From: Empedobacter stercoris
GTDB taxonomy: Bacteria; Bacteroidota; Bacteroidia; Flavobacteriales; Weeksellaceae
Assembly (NCBI RefSeq): GCF_025244765.1
Contig: NZ_CP104209.1
Location: 2,610,501 to 2,674,500, forward strand
DNA: 64,000 bases
Reading direction: 5' to 3'
In this document: positions 45,179-53,623 of the stretch, piece by piece
How the letters are laid out: each line of letters starts with the position of its first letter
Numbering within the stretch: position 1 is the first letter of the stretch
Notes under the pieces: generated by a model
Told to the model about the DNA's origin: nothing
Databases searched by the model: none
Seen by the model: the letters and a program-made list of their open reading frames with translations, nothing else
Made by a program: the position numbers and the translations under genes

Positions 45179-46360
45179 ATGAAATATTTGAAAAAGTCTA
45201 CTTTTTATTTAAATAAATCACAGCGATTTGGGTTGTATTTGTTATTTGTATTGATTTTATTGTTTGAAATTTTTCAGCATATTTCAGTCCAAAAAGAAAC
45301 TTATGAATTAACAGAAGCGGATAAAGTATTGTTGGCTAAATATCAAATATCTTCTAAGAATTATGCTTTTAATACAACTTCTGTAAATAAATTAAAAGAT
45401 TCGCTAAAACCTTTTAATCCAAATGATTTGTCTTTGGAAGGTTGGATGAGTCTTGGGTTTTCTGAACGTCAAGCTGAGGTTATTATTAAATATAAAGGAA
45501 TAGTTGGGGGTGAATTTACCTCAAAAGAGCAAATCAAAAAGTGTTATGTGATTGATGAAGAAAAGTACAGGGAACTATCTCCGTTTATTCTTTTACCTAC
45601 ACAATCTAAATCAAATTTTATTGATTATACATTTTCAAAAACTAAAGTTGTTTATAAGAATTTTAACCCGAATGATTTGCCTCAACAAGGTTGGGAAAAG
45701 CTTGGTTTTTCTCCAAAACAGGCTGAAACAATTATGAAATACAAACAAATTATTGGTGGAAAATTTACTTCAAAAGAACAAATTAGAAAATGTTTTGTGA
45801 TTGATGATGAGAAATATGCAGAAATGAACGCTTATATTTTATTGCCTGAAAAATCAAAAGAAGACGAAAAATTATCAAGTAAACAAATTGGAAAAAATAT
45901 TCAGTATATTAAATTTAATCCAAATAATTATTCGGAAAAAGATTGGCAAAAGTTAGGATTTTCGTCAAAACAAGCAATTTCTATTTTGAAATATAAAACC
46001 ATTTTGGGTGGTCAGTTTAAAACCAAAGAGCAAATAAAAAAATGCTATATAATTTCGGATGAAAAGTATCAAGAAATGGAACCTTATATTGATTTACCAA
46101 CTAATGTTGAATATAAAGCTGAATTACCAAAAGTAGAAAATAAAGTTGAAAAAATTGAGTTAACAGAAAAGTTTAATCCGAATAATTTGAATCATGAAGA
46201 TTGGATAAAACTGGGCTTTACGGAACAACAAGTCAACACAATTTTAAAATTTAAACGTTCGTTAGGAGGTAAGTTTAAGGATGCAAAAACATTGAAAAAA
46301 TGTTATGCGATTAGTGAAGAAAAGTTTAATGAGATTGAACCTTATTTAATTTTCGATTAG
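45179..46360 (+). CDS. Membrane-anchored protein with four helix-hairpin-helix repeats
   Basis: 393 residues. An N-terminal transmembrane helix (residues 15-33) precedes four copies of a ComEA-like HhH module starting near residues 79, 158, 246 and 333. Each reads FNPNxLxxxxWxxLGFxxxQaxxIlKyK and then GGxFxxxexxKKCyxIxxeKYxEmxpyI. HhH modules normally bind DNA without sequence preference, so this may be a DNA-binding envelope protein, perhaps for DNA uptake (inference). It is a single gene with its own terminator. Confidence 0.85.
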   Translation: MKYLKKSTFYLNKSQRFGLYLLFVLILLFEIFQHISVQKETYELTEADKVLLAKYQISSKNYAFNTTSVNKLKDSLKPFNPNDLSLEGWMSLGFSERQAEVIIKYKGIVGGEFTSKEQIKKCYVIDEEKYRELSPFILLPTQSKSNFIDYTFSKTKVVYKNFNPNDLPQQGWEKLGFSPKQAETIMKYKQIIGGKFTSKEQIRKCFVIDDEKYAEMNAYILLPEKSKEDEKLSSKQIGKNIQYIKFNPNNYSEKDWQKLGFSSKQAISILKYKTILGGQFKTKEQIKKCYIISDEKYQEMEPYIDLPTNVEYKAELPKVENKVEKIELTEKFNPNNLNHEDWIKLGFTEQQVNTILKFKRSLGGKFKDAKTLKKCYAISEEKFNEIEPYLIFD

Positions 46361-46389
46361 ATATTCATTAAGAGTAAGTTGTTAATTAA

Positions 46390-46426
46390 AATAAACGCGT
46401 TGTAGGATTTCCTAAACGCGTTTATT
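46390..46426. terminator. Bidirectional terminator between the HhH protein and M16 peptidase genes
   Basis: A 12-bp perfect stem (AATAAACGCGTT with its complement) with a 13-base loop, 30 bases after the HhH stop. Confidence 0.85.
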
Positions 46427-46448
46427 GATTTTATAATTGAATACAAGA

Positions 46449-49361
46449 TTAATAGTTAAACAATTCTTCTAATGTTAATTCTTTAACATCACCTAATTTT
46501 TGAACAGCATTCCAATCTAAGTTGTCTTTTTTACCGATTAAACCTACATTGAATTTCTGACCTTTGATGTGTTTTTGGAAAAATTGATCCAATTGATCTA
46601 ATGTTAATTTAGATGTTTGCTCGTAAATATCTTTGTTGATATCATAGTTAAGACCTCTATCTTGTAAAGACAGCCAATAAAAGAATACATTTGCTTTTGT
46701 GTAGCGACTTGTAGCGATTTGCTTAAGCGCTGCTTGCTTCGAATTATTGAATTGATTTTCTGCTTTTGGCATATTATTCATTAACTCTTTCATAGCATCA
46801 ACAGCTTGTGGTAATTTGTTTGCTTGTGTACCAATTACCGCTCTCACATAGTTGTAATTATCTTTTTTGTTCGCATTGATGTAAAAAGATCCAGCTGAAT
46901 AAGCCAAAGATTTAGATTCGCGAATTTCTTGGAAAACAATAGATGATAAACCTCCACCAAAATATTCATTGAAAATTCCGGTTGATGTTAATAACGTTGG
47001 ATCGTATTTAGAGTCGCGTGCAAAGAAATTAATTTCCGACTGTACCATGTCGTAAGGTGCAAAATATACTTTACCATCGGTCGCTGGTTGAGGATATATT
47101 TTTTTCTTTGGATAATCTAAATTCTTCCCGAAATTATGATTTTGTTCAATTGCTTTTTTCGTTTCAGCTTCATTATTTCCGTAGTAGAAAATTTGATGCT
47201 TGTAATTAAAGAAATCTTTAATGATTTGTGTTAATTCTTTCGGATCAATTGCTTTCAAATCTGCTTCAGAAATAATATCTCGCGAACGATTGTCTGGTCC
47301 ATATTGAGCATACGTATTCAACATAGATGAAATCACATTTTTATTCTTTTTAGAATTTTCTCTTGATTTCAATATTTTATTTACATACTCTTGGTACGAT
47401 TCATTAGTAGCAACAGCATCACTTAAAAGATGTTCGAATAATTTGATACCACTTGTTAAATTCTTTTGTAAACCTGTGATATAAACAGAAGTTCTCTCAG
47501 TTCCTGTATTCACACCATAATCAATTCCAATTTTGTAAAACTCTTTTTTTAAGTTTTCTGGTGAATATTTAGAAGTTCCTAAGTAGTTTAAATAATTAAT
47601 CGCTAAACCAAGTTTCTTGTTATTATCAGATCCCATATCAGCGATGTAGTAAACAGAACTGATATCATTTGTTTTATTTTGGATTGAAGTAAACTTTGTA
47701 TTGTTGATTTTTCCTTCCTTCAATTCTTTTTTGAAATCAACAAAAACTGGTTTAATCTCACTCGATTTGATGTTCATAAAGTCTTTGTACCAAGTAGATT
47801 CAGCATCACGATTTAATTGAATTGGTGTAATACCAGGATTCGATACACGAACTAAGTTTTTGTTTTCACCTTGACGTTTGTAAACAATTACATAATTATC
47901 AGTGTAATTTTTCTTCGCAAAATCCATTAATTCTTGCTTCGTAACACGACTCATTTCATCGTATTGATCCACAACTTTCGCCCAAGGAATGTCATTAATG
48001 TACGATTTGTATAAACTTGCAGCTAACGAACGTGAGTTTTCCCAACTTTTCATACGCGACTTTCTCAAATCATTCGTAACAGCCTCAATCATCCAATCAT
48101 CGAATTCCCCTTTTTTAATTTTCTCGATTTGAGTGATTAATAAATCACGAACTTCTTCTAAATTTTGACCTTGTTTTGGTGATCCAGAAAAAGAATGCAT
48201 TCCGTAATCTCTAAAGAAAGAAGAAGAACTACTTGCACCTAATGTTTTTTGTTGTTGATTGATATTTAAATCGATTAATCCTGCAGTAGAATTACTCAAA
48301 ATGTAATCAATTAGCGTAACATATTTAGCATCAGAACTATTTGCACCATTAAAACGGTAAGCAAACTGTACACTCTCTGAAGATGGACTGAACACTTCAC
48401 TTGTTACGATTGTTTTGATTGGCTCTTCTTTTGCTACATATTGTGTAGGAGCCGGTTTTGTAGCATAATTTCCGAAATATTTATCAATCATCGGAACAGC
48501 TGTATCAAAATCAAAATCTCCAATTAATAGAACTGCCATATTACTCGCAACATAATATTTATCAAAATAATTATGAATTGCCACCATTGAAGGATTCTTT
48601 AAATGCTCTGAAGTTCCAATTGTTGTTTGTGTTCCGTAATGCGATTTTGGGAACAATGTTTCCATCATTTTATAGAAAACTAAACGTCCGTCATTATCTT
48701 GCGAACGATTAAATTCTTCATAAACAGCTTCTAATTCTGTATGAAATAAACGTAAAACTAATTCGTTAAAACGTTCTGATTCTACTTTTAACCATTTTTC
48801 TAATTCGTTGTTCGGAATATTATTATGGTAAATTGTTTCCTCTAAAGAAGTGTGTGCATTTGTGCCTGAAGCTCCAAGCGATGAAATTAATTTATCGTAC
48901 TCATTTGCTACAGCATATTTAGATGCTTCTTGCGAAACTTGATCGATTTTTTTATAAAGCTCGATTTTATTAGCTGGATCTTTTTCTGCTTTATGCTGCT
49001 CATATAAATCAGAAATTTGTTGGATCAAAGGTTGTTCTGCAGCCCAGTTTTGAGTTCCAATTTTCGAAGTTCCTTTAAAAACCATGTGTTCTAAATAATG
49101 AGCCAAACCAGTGTTGTCTTCTGGATCGTTGTTAGAACCTGTTTTTACAGCAATATGTGTTTGAATTCTTGGTTCGTCTTTTATTTGAGCTAAATAAATT
49201 TTTAAACCATTTTTTAAGGTATAGATTCTTGTATTAGAAGGATCATTTTCTACCATTTCGTAGGTATATCCTTTGTTGTCTGTTTTTTTCACAGTCTTTA
49301 ATTGTGCATAAGTTAAAACGGAAGTAAACATAATTCCGCAAAATAGAAAAGATTTCCTCAT
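46449..49361 (-). CDS. M16 family zinc peptidase (pitrilysin/insulinase type)
   Basis: 970 residues with a signal peptide (MRKSFLFCGIMFTSVLTYAQ). The inverted zinc motif HxxEH is at residues 88-92 (AHYLEHMVFKG), with the downstream glutamate in the ELEAVYEEFNRS stretch. A second, inactive M16-like half follows in the C-terminal part. Such enzymes degrade peptides in the periplasm. It is a single gene followed downstream by a terminator shared with the HhH gene. Confidence 0.92.
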   Translation of the reverse strand: MRKSFLFCGIMFTSVLTYAQLKTVKKTDNKGYTYEMVENDPSNTRIYTLKNGLKIYLAQIKDEPRIQTHIAVKTGSNNDPEDNTGLAHYLEHMVFKGTSKIGTQNWAAEQPLIQQISDLYEQHKAEKDPANKIELYKKIDQVSQEASKYAVANEYDKLISSLGASGTNAHTSLEETIYHNNIPNNELEKWLKVESERFNELVLRLFHTELEAVYEEFNRSQDNDGRLVFYKMMETLFPKSHYGTQTTIGTSEHLKNPSMVAIHNYFDKYYVASNMAVLLIGDFDFDTAVPMIDKYFGNYATKPAPTQYVAKEEPIKTIVTSEVFSPSSESVQFAYRFNGANSSDAKYVTLIDYILSNSTAGLIDLNINQQQKTLGASSSSSFFRDYGMHSFSGSPKQGQNLEEVRDLLITQIEKIKKGEFDDWMIEAVTNDLRKSRMKSWENSRSLAASLYKSYINDIPWAKVVDQYDEMSRVTKQELMDFAKKNYTDNYVIVYKRQGENKNLVRVSNPGITPIQLNRDAESTWYKDFMNIKSSEIKPVFVDFKKELKEGKINNTKFTSIQNKTNDISSVYYIADMGSDNNKKLGLAINYLNYLGTSKYSPENLKKEFYKIGIDYGVNTGTERTSVYITGLQKNLTSGIKLFEHLLSDAVATNESYQEYVNKILKSRENSKKNKNVISSMLNTYAQYGPDNRSRDIISEADLKAIDPKELTQIIKDFFNYKHQIFYYGNNEAETKKAIEQNHNFGKNLDYPKKKIYPQPATDGKVYFAPYDMVQSEINFFARDSKYDPTLLTSTGIFNEYFGGGLSSIVFQEIRESKSLAYSAGSFYINANKKDNYNYVRAVIGTQANKLPQAVDAMKELMNNMPKAENQFNNSKQAALKQIATSRYTKANVFFYWLSLQDRGLNYDINKDIYEQTSKLTLDQLDQFFQKHIKGQKFNVGLIGKKDNLDWNAVQKLGDVKELTLEELFNY

Positions 49362-49439
49362 GTGATAATTTTATATTTCTTAAAAATAAGATTTTTTTAT
49401 TATCTACCATAAAGAAAAATATAATATGTTGATAATGAT

Positions 49440-49817
49440 TTATTTTATAAGCCTAAATCCAATTAGTGTAAAAAAAATTCCAATGACAACACTTGATAAA
49501 ATGTAAACAAGGGATGTCATTACGTTTTGTTGTTGAATTAAGTTGAAATTTTCATATGAAAAACTTGAAAAAGTAGTAAATCCTCCACAAAAACCGGTGA
49601 TGAATAAAAAATTGAAATACGTATTTCCTATATTATTCTTAATTGAATAAGCGTACAAAATACCAATCAAAAAGCAACCAATACTATTTGTCAAAAATGT
49701 AGCCAACGGAAATGGTTGTGAATAATATTTTCCGATTCCGTATGAAATTAAAAATCTTGCAACACTACCAAAAGCGCCACCTAAACCAACAAATAGTATA
49801 GATTTTAAAAGATTCAT
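49440..49817 (-). CDS. crcB: Fluoride efflux transporter CrcB
   Basis: 125 residues and four transmembrane helices. The signatures are GGAFGSVARFLISY (residues 14-27), TNSIGCFLIG and FCGGFTTFSSFSYE, which hold the phenylalanine box and the Na+-binding site. It exports fluoride as a dimer. Its start overlaps the stop of the upstream small membrane protein gene by one base (TAATG). I found no fluoride riboswitch upstream. Confidence 0.93.
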   Translation of the reverse strand: MNLLKSILFVGLGGAFGSVARFLISYGIGKYYSQPFPLATFLTNSIGCFLIGILYAYSIKNNIGNTYFNFLFITGFCGGFTTFSSFSYENFNLIQQQNVMTSLVYILSSVVIGIFFTLIGFRLIK

Positions 49818-50023
49818 TAAATTCTGTTTACAATTTTAATCAAAGCTAAATATAGTAAAATGATGAATGAAATAATTCCTAAAAAGAATAAACCTAATCC
49901 AAAATAAACAATTGTAATTGTTCCAATATTCCAACCGATTAAGTTGATTGAATAACCTATTAAAATCAGCGCTATTGAAATCAATAAAAATTTGAGATTA
50001 TTTACTTTTTCTAAATTCATCAT
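49817..50023 (-). CDS. Small two-helix membrane protein upstream of crcB
   Basis: 68 residues: a short charged N-terminus (MMNLEKVNNLK), two hydrophobic helices (about 12-32 and 35-62) and a basic end. No family recognised. It is coupled to crcB by a one-base stop/start overlap, so the two are certainly cotranscribed and may work together, but nothing shows a fluoride role. Confidence 0.65.
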   Translation of the reverse strand: MMNLEKVNNLKFLLISIALILIGYSINLIGWNIGTITIVYFGLGLFFLGIISFIILLYLALIKIVNRI

Positions 50024-50030
50024 TTCTAAA

Positions 50031-50063
50031 GATGCGAAGCTAAAACAAGTTCAGCTTGACATC
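50031..50063. repeat. REP-like imperfect palindrome
   Basis: The unit is GATG-N2-AAGCT-N11-AGCTT-N2-CATC, forming a hairpin with an internal loop. Its core (minus strand GAACTTGTTTTAGC) resembles the common dispersed CTGAACTTGTTTCAG-type repeat of Bacteroidota intergenic regions. Confidence 0.45.
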
Positions 50064-50093
50064 TGTATTTTATTTTGAGTATTAAATATAAAA

Positions 50094-51662
50094 CTATTTT
50101 TCGATAAAATTCTTCACAGCAATTGCAACTTTTGCTCCGTCCATGGCGGCAGAAATAATTCCACCCGCATAACCTGCACCTTCAGCGCAAGGAAATAATC
50201 CTGCAACCTGCGTATGTTCTAAGGTTTCTTCATTTCTCGGAATACGAACAGGTGAAGAAGTTCTGGATTCTGTTGCCACAATATTTGCATTTTCGGTATA
50301 GTAACCATTCATTTTTTTACCAAATGTTTGGAAACCTAATTGTAATGATTGATGAACTTCTTTTGGTAAAACATCGCTTAATAATCCTGATGTTAAACCT
50401 GGTAAATATGAGCAGTCATTTAACGAATTTGATAATTTTCCTGAAACAAAATCAGTCATTCGTTGAGCAGGAGCTTTTAGTTTTCCTCCACCTGCTTGCC
50501 ATGCTTTTTGTTCTACCATTTGTTGAAATTTCATTCCAGCCAAAGGTCCAGTAAATCCATATTTTGCAAAATCTTTTTCATCAACTGTTACAACCATTCC
50601 CGAATTAGCAAAAAAACCATCTCGTTTAGATGGCGACCAACCATTTACGACCAATTCTCCTTCATCTGTAGAAGCAGGCGCAATAATTCCACCAGGACAC
50701 ATACAAAAAGAGAAAACACCACGACCGGCTTCTTGCGAAACTAATGAATAGGATGCTGGGGGAAGTAATTCGTTGCGTTGATTTTCAATTGGACAATGGT
50801 ATTGAGCAGAGTCAATCAAACTTTGATGATGTTCTACACGAACGCCTAATGCAAATGGTTTAGCTTCAATTAAAACATTCTTTTCATTCAACATATTGAA
50901 AATATCACGAGCCGAATGTCCTGTTGCTAAAATAAGCGATGATGTTTTAATTTTCTTATCGTGATTAATTTCAATTCCTTTAATTTGATTATTCTCGATA
51001 AGAATATCCGTTAGTTTTGTATCAAACCAAACCTCTCCACCACATTCGATAATTGCTTCGCGCATGTTGGCGATAATTCCTGGTAATTTATTGGTTCCGA
51101 TATGAGGATGAGCTTCTTGTAAAATGCGTTCTGTTGCGCCAAAATGTACAAACCATTGTAGAGATTTCAGAATATTTCCACGTTTTGTAGAACGTGTATA
51201 TAATTTTCCGTCCGAATAAGTTCCAGCTCCACCTTCACCATAACAATAGTTAGATTCAGGATTTACTTTTCCTTCCTTGTTCATTGCAGCTAAGTCGCGA
51301 CGACGATCACGAACATTTTTTCCACGTTCGATGATGATAGGCTTTAAACCTTGCTCAATTAATTCTAATGCAGCAAATAATCCAGCTGGACCAGCACCAG
51401 CAATATAAACTTCGTGTTTATTCTCTACATTCTGAAGATTTGGATGAAACTCGAAAGCATCCGAAAAATCTTCATTGATAAAAACATTAACTTGTAATTG
51501 AGTGATAATATTTCGACTTCGCGCATCTAATGAGCGACGAATGATTTGATAAGCATTGATATTCTCGGGTTTAGTTTTAACGGCAGATGCTAAACGTTGT
51601 TTTAAAATATTTTCATTTGCTGCTTCTGCAGGAGAAATACGAATAGTTACATTTTGAGGCAT
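50094..51662 (-). CDS. FAD-dependent oxidoreductase, COG2509 type
   Basis: 522 residues. An N-terminal domain (residues 1-85) leads to the FAD dinucleotide motif YIAGAGPAGLFAALELIEQG (about 87-105). ERGKNVRDRRRDL, NYCYGEGGAGTYSDGKLYTR and the late AGLFPCAEGAGYAGGIISAAMDG follow. These identify the NAD(FAD)-utilising dehydrogenase group COG2509. The reaction is not known. A -7 box TAATTTTG is at 51694 down to 51687 on the minus strand. Confidence 0.88.
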   Translation of the reverse strand: MPQNVTIRISPAEAANENILKQRLASAVKTKPENINAYQIIRRSLDARSRNIITQLQVNVFINEDFSDAFEFHPNLQNVENKHEVYIAGAGPAGLFAALELIEQGLKPIIIERGKNVRDRRRDLAAMNKEGKVNPESNYCYGEGGAGTYSDGKLYTRSTKRGNILKSLQWFVHFGATERILQEAHPHIGTNKLPGIIANMREAIIECGGEVWFDTKLTDILIENNQIKGIEINHDKKIKTSSLILATGHSARDIFNMLNEKNVLIEAKPFALGVRVEHHQSLIDSAQYHCPIENQRNELLPPASYSLVSQEAGRGVFSFCMCPGGIIAPASTDEGELVVNGWSPSKRDGFFANSGMVVTVDEKDFAKYGFTGPLAGMKFQQMVEQKAWQAGGGKLKAPAQRMTDFVSGKLSNSLNDCSYLPGLTSGLLSDVLPKEVHQSLQLGFQTFGKKMNGYYTENANIVATESRTSSPVRIPRNEETLEHTQVAGLFPCAEGAGYAGGIISAAMDGAKVAIAVKNFIEK

Positions 51663-51695
51663 AATTATTGACTAAAAAATAAAACACAAAATTAG

Positions 51696-51724
51696 TTGAA
51701 AAAGCGCTTAGTTGAATAGCTTTG
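51696..51724 (+). promoter_or_regulatory. Promoter of the I42 inhibitor gene
   Basis: TTG (51696-51698), an 18-base spacer and TAGCTTTG (51717-51724) match the Bacteroidota promoter pattern. It is divergent to and beside the flavoprotein promoter. Confidence 0.6.
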
Positions 51725-51763
51725 TAACTGTTTTATAAAAAAAAATAATCAAAACGATAAATT

Positions 51764-52159
51764 ATGATTAAAAAAACTTTACTCTTATTAGGAAGTTCAA
51801 CCTTGTTAATGGCTTGTGCAGCGAATATAAATAATGAGAAAACAATCAATTTGGATACAGTCGAAAATGCCAAAACAATCAATTTAAATGTAGGAGATCA
51901 AATAAAATTAGAAGAGACTTCTAATCCTTCTACTGGATACGATTGGTTTACTACAGAACCTGATGGTTGTAGTGTAAAAATTGTTGATAAGTCGAATGTA
52001 AAAAAACAGCAAGAAGGAATGGTAGGCGTACCAAGTAAAAATGTATATACAGTGATAGCTGGTAGTAAAGGAGAGTGTACAATACAGTTTGATTACAAAA
52101 GAGGCTGGGAGAAAGATGCTCCATCCAATACAAAACAACTTACATTTAATGTAAAATAA
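51764..52159 (+). CDS. Chagasin-family (I42) cysteine protease inhibitor, lipoprotein
   Basis: 131 residues. A lipobox LLMAC gives a lipidated cysteine at residue 18. The I42 loops are present: NPSTGYDW (loop 1), GMVGVPSKNVY (loop 2) and KRGWEKD (loop 3 with the R-W pair). I42 proteins tightly inhibit papain-like (C1) peptidases. The next gene, convergent and 46 bases away, is a secreted C1-type peptidase, an obvious candidate target or one the cell must be protected against. Confidence 0.9.
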   Translation: MIKKTLLLLGSSTLLMACAANINNEKTINLDTVENAKTINLNVGDQIKLEETSNPSTGYDWFTTEPDGCSVKIVDKSNVKKQQEGMVGVPSKNVYTVIAGSKGECTIQFDYKRGWEKDAPSNTKQLTFNVK

Positions 52160-52186
52160 GAAAAGCTCCAATAGAAGCTTTTCTTA
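52157..52186. terminator. Terminator between inhibitor and C1 peptidase genes
   Basis: An 11-bp stem (TAAGAAAAGCT/AGCTTTTCTTA, 52157-52167 and 52176-52186) whose left arm contains the inhibitor stop codon. Confidence 0.75.
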
Positions 52187-52205
52187 CTTATGATGAGATT
52201 AGTAA

Positions 52206-53399
52206 TTAAATTCCTAATTTTTTCAATGTTTGTTTTTGAACACCGTTTTTGTGAACTAAAATATTTGTTGTTTTATACTGAACATAAGCTTTTGTTACAT
52301 AAAGATATCCTTCGTAGTCGTTTGTTAATCCCCAAGAATTTTTAACGATGTAATAGTCTTTTCCGTTTTGATCTTTTGCAATTCCAACAATGTGCATTCC
52401 ATGGTCATCAGTCGTTTGGTAATCATCGAAAGCCGCTTGACGCATGTCTTCTGTAATTACTTTTTCTGCTTTAGGACCTTTGAACATTTCTGCTTTTTGT
52501 GTTGAAGTCATATCAGCAAAATCAATTTCAGGAACATAAGCAATTCCATTTTTCCAGCTAAATCCTTTCTCAGAAACATCCGTCGCCCAAGCTACAGTAA
52601 ATCCATTTTTTAAAGCATAATCAATATTATCCGTCATTTCTGTCATCGGAACATTGTAAAAAGCTTCGTATGCCCAGTTATCAGGAATCGCCAATACAAA
52701 TGGTTTGTAATACGAATGCTCTTTGAACGATGTAATCGCAACATAATCGTTTGGATTAATTCCTACCACTTGATCTGCAAATGTACGCGGTGTATATTTT
52801 TTCCCGTTGTACGTAAATTCAGACGGATATGTTCCTAAATAACTATCTAAAACAGCTGTGTATGCTTTTTCCCAATTAGGAGTTAATTTTCCATTTGGAT
52901 TAGAAACAACAGCTTTTAATACTCCTTCTTGTATGGCAGCCATTTCACCAAATTGGTTAATTTTTGTTCCGTAATTTAAGCCTGTGTAAACTTCTGTAGG
53001 AACAGCTCCATATTTTTTGATCGTGTTTAAAACATCAAAGAAAGATCCTCCATCTCCTAAAGTTGTAGCACCATGCATGCGTACATATTGTTTTCCTTTT
53101 TCAACGTATGTATTTCTTGCATTGAAAATAGAAGACAATTGAATAGGTTGTTTTCCCATTCTGATCATTTCTGATTCGAAGAAAGAATTTCCTGAATATG
53201 ACCAACAAGTTCCTGAAGATCCTTGATTTTCTACTGGCGTTTTAGCTAAATTGATAACATCTGTAAATTGAAAAGCTTCTTTACTATTTTCACTAACATT
53301 TTTGTTTAAGGCATTAACTAAGTTGTCTTGTGCAGATACCAATTGAGCACTTGCAAGCATTACTGCTGAAGCGAAAATTGGATAAAAAATTTTACGCAT
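52206..53399 (-). CDS. Secreted C1-family peptidase (bleomycin hydrolase/PepC-like)
   Basis: 397 residues. A signal peptide (about residues 1-23, ending QLVSAQ) precedes the papain-fold core: ENQGSSGTCWSYSG with the nucleophile Cys65, the oxyanion Gln59, DDHGMHIVG with the catalytic histidine, and VKNSWGLTN with the catalytic asparagine. The arrangement matches C1B aminopeptidases (bleomycin hydrolase), which are usually cytoplasmic; export here is a notable difference. A chagasin-like inhibitor gene is convergent. Confidence 0.9.
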   Translation of the reverse strand: MRKIFYPIFASAVMLASAQLVSAQDNLVNALNKNVSENSKEAFQFTDVINLAKTPVENQGSSGTCWSYSGNSFFESEMIRMGKQPIQLSSIFNARNTYVEKGKQYVRMHGATTLGDGGSFFDVLNTIKKYGAVPTEVYTGLNYGTKINQFGEMAAIQEGVLKAVVSNPNGKLTPNWEKAYTAVLDSYLGTYPSEFTYNGKKYTPRTFADQVVGINPNDYVAITSFKEHSYYKPFVLAIPDNWAYEAFYNVPMTEMTDNIDYALKNGFTVAWATDVSEKGFSWKNGIAYVPEIDFADMTSTQKAEMFKGPKAEKVITEDMRQAAFDDYQTTDDHGMHIVGIAKDQNGKDYYIVKNSWGLTNDYEGYLYVTKAYVQYKTTNILVHKNGVQKQTLKKLGI

Positions 53400-53531
53400 T
53401 TTTAAAATTATTTTGTGTGAGTTTTTTATAAGTAGCTAATTTCACGAAAATGTTAACAATAAACCTATAAAAATTTAAAGTTTTTTTAATAAAACTTCTT
53501 AGTATCCATTCACACAATACATTTGTTAAGC

Positions 53532-53597
53532 TAAAACAACCTTGTTTGTAATCAACTGAGTCCTCGGGAAAGGTAAAACAGGCTTGTTTGTAATTAA
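53532..53597. repeat. Two 24-bp palindromic repeats 42 bp apart
   Basis: Copies at 53532-53555 and 53574-53597 differ at three positions. Each contains an AAACA-N4-TGTTT-type inverted core, at 53534-53547 and 53576-53589. The 42-base offset is four helical turns. The rest of 53400-53623 holds only AT-rich sequence. They may be operators for the peptidase gene or weak terminators of the Omp85 gene. Confidence 0.55.
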
Positions 53598-53623
53598 ATT
53601 TTGTTGATGAATATTATAAATAA

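Noticed and set aside
45430-46350. CRISPR-like periodicity
   Set aside because: The repeated DNA codes for the four HhH modules; units are about 250 bases and diverged, with no spacers.
50024-50093. Fluoride riboswitch upstream of the crcB operon
   Set aside because: The conserved fluoride aptamer core is not visible; only a REP-like palindrome is there.
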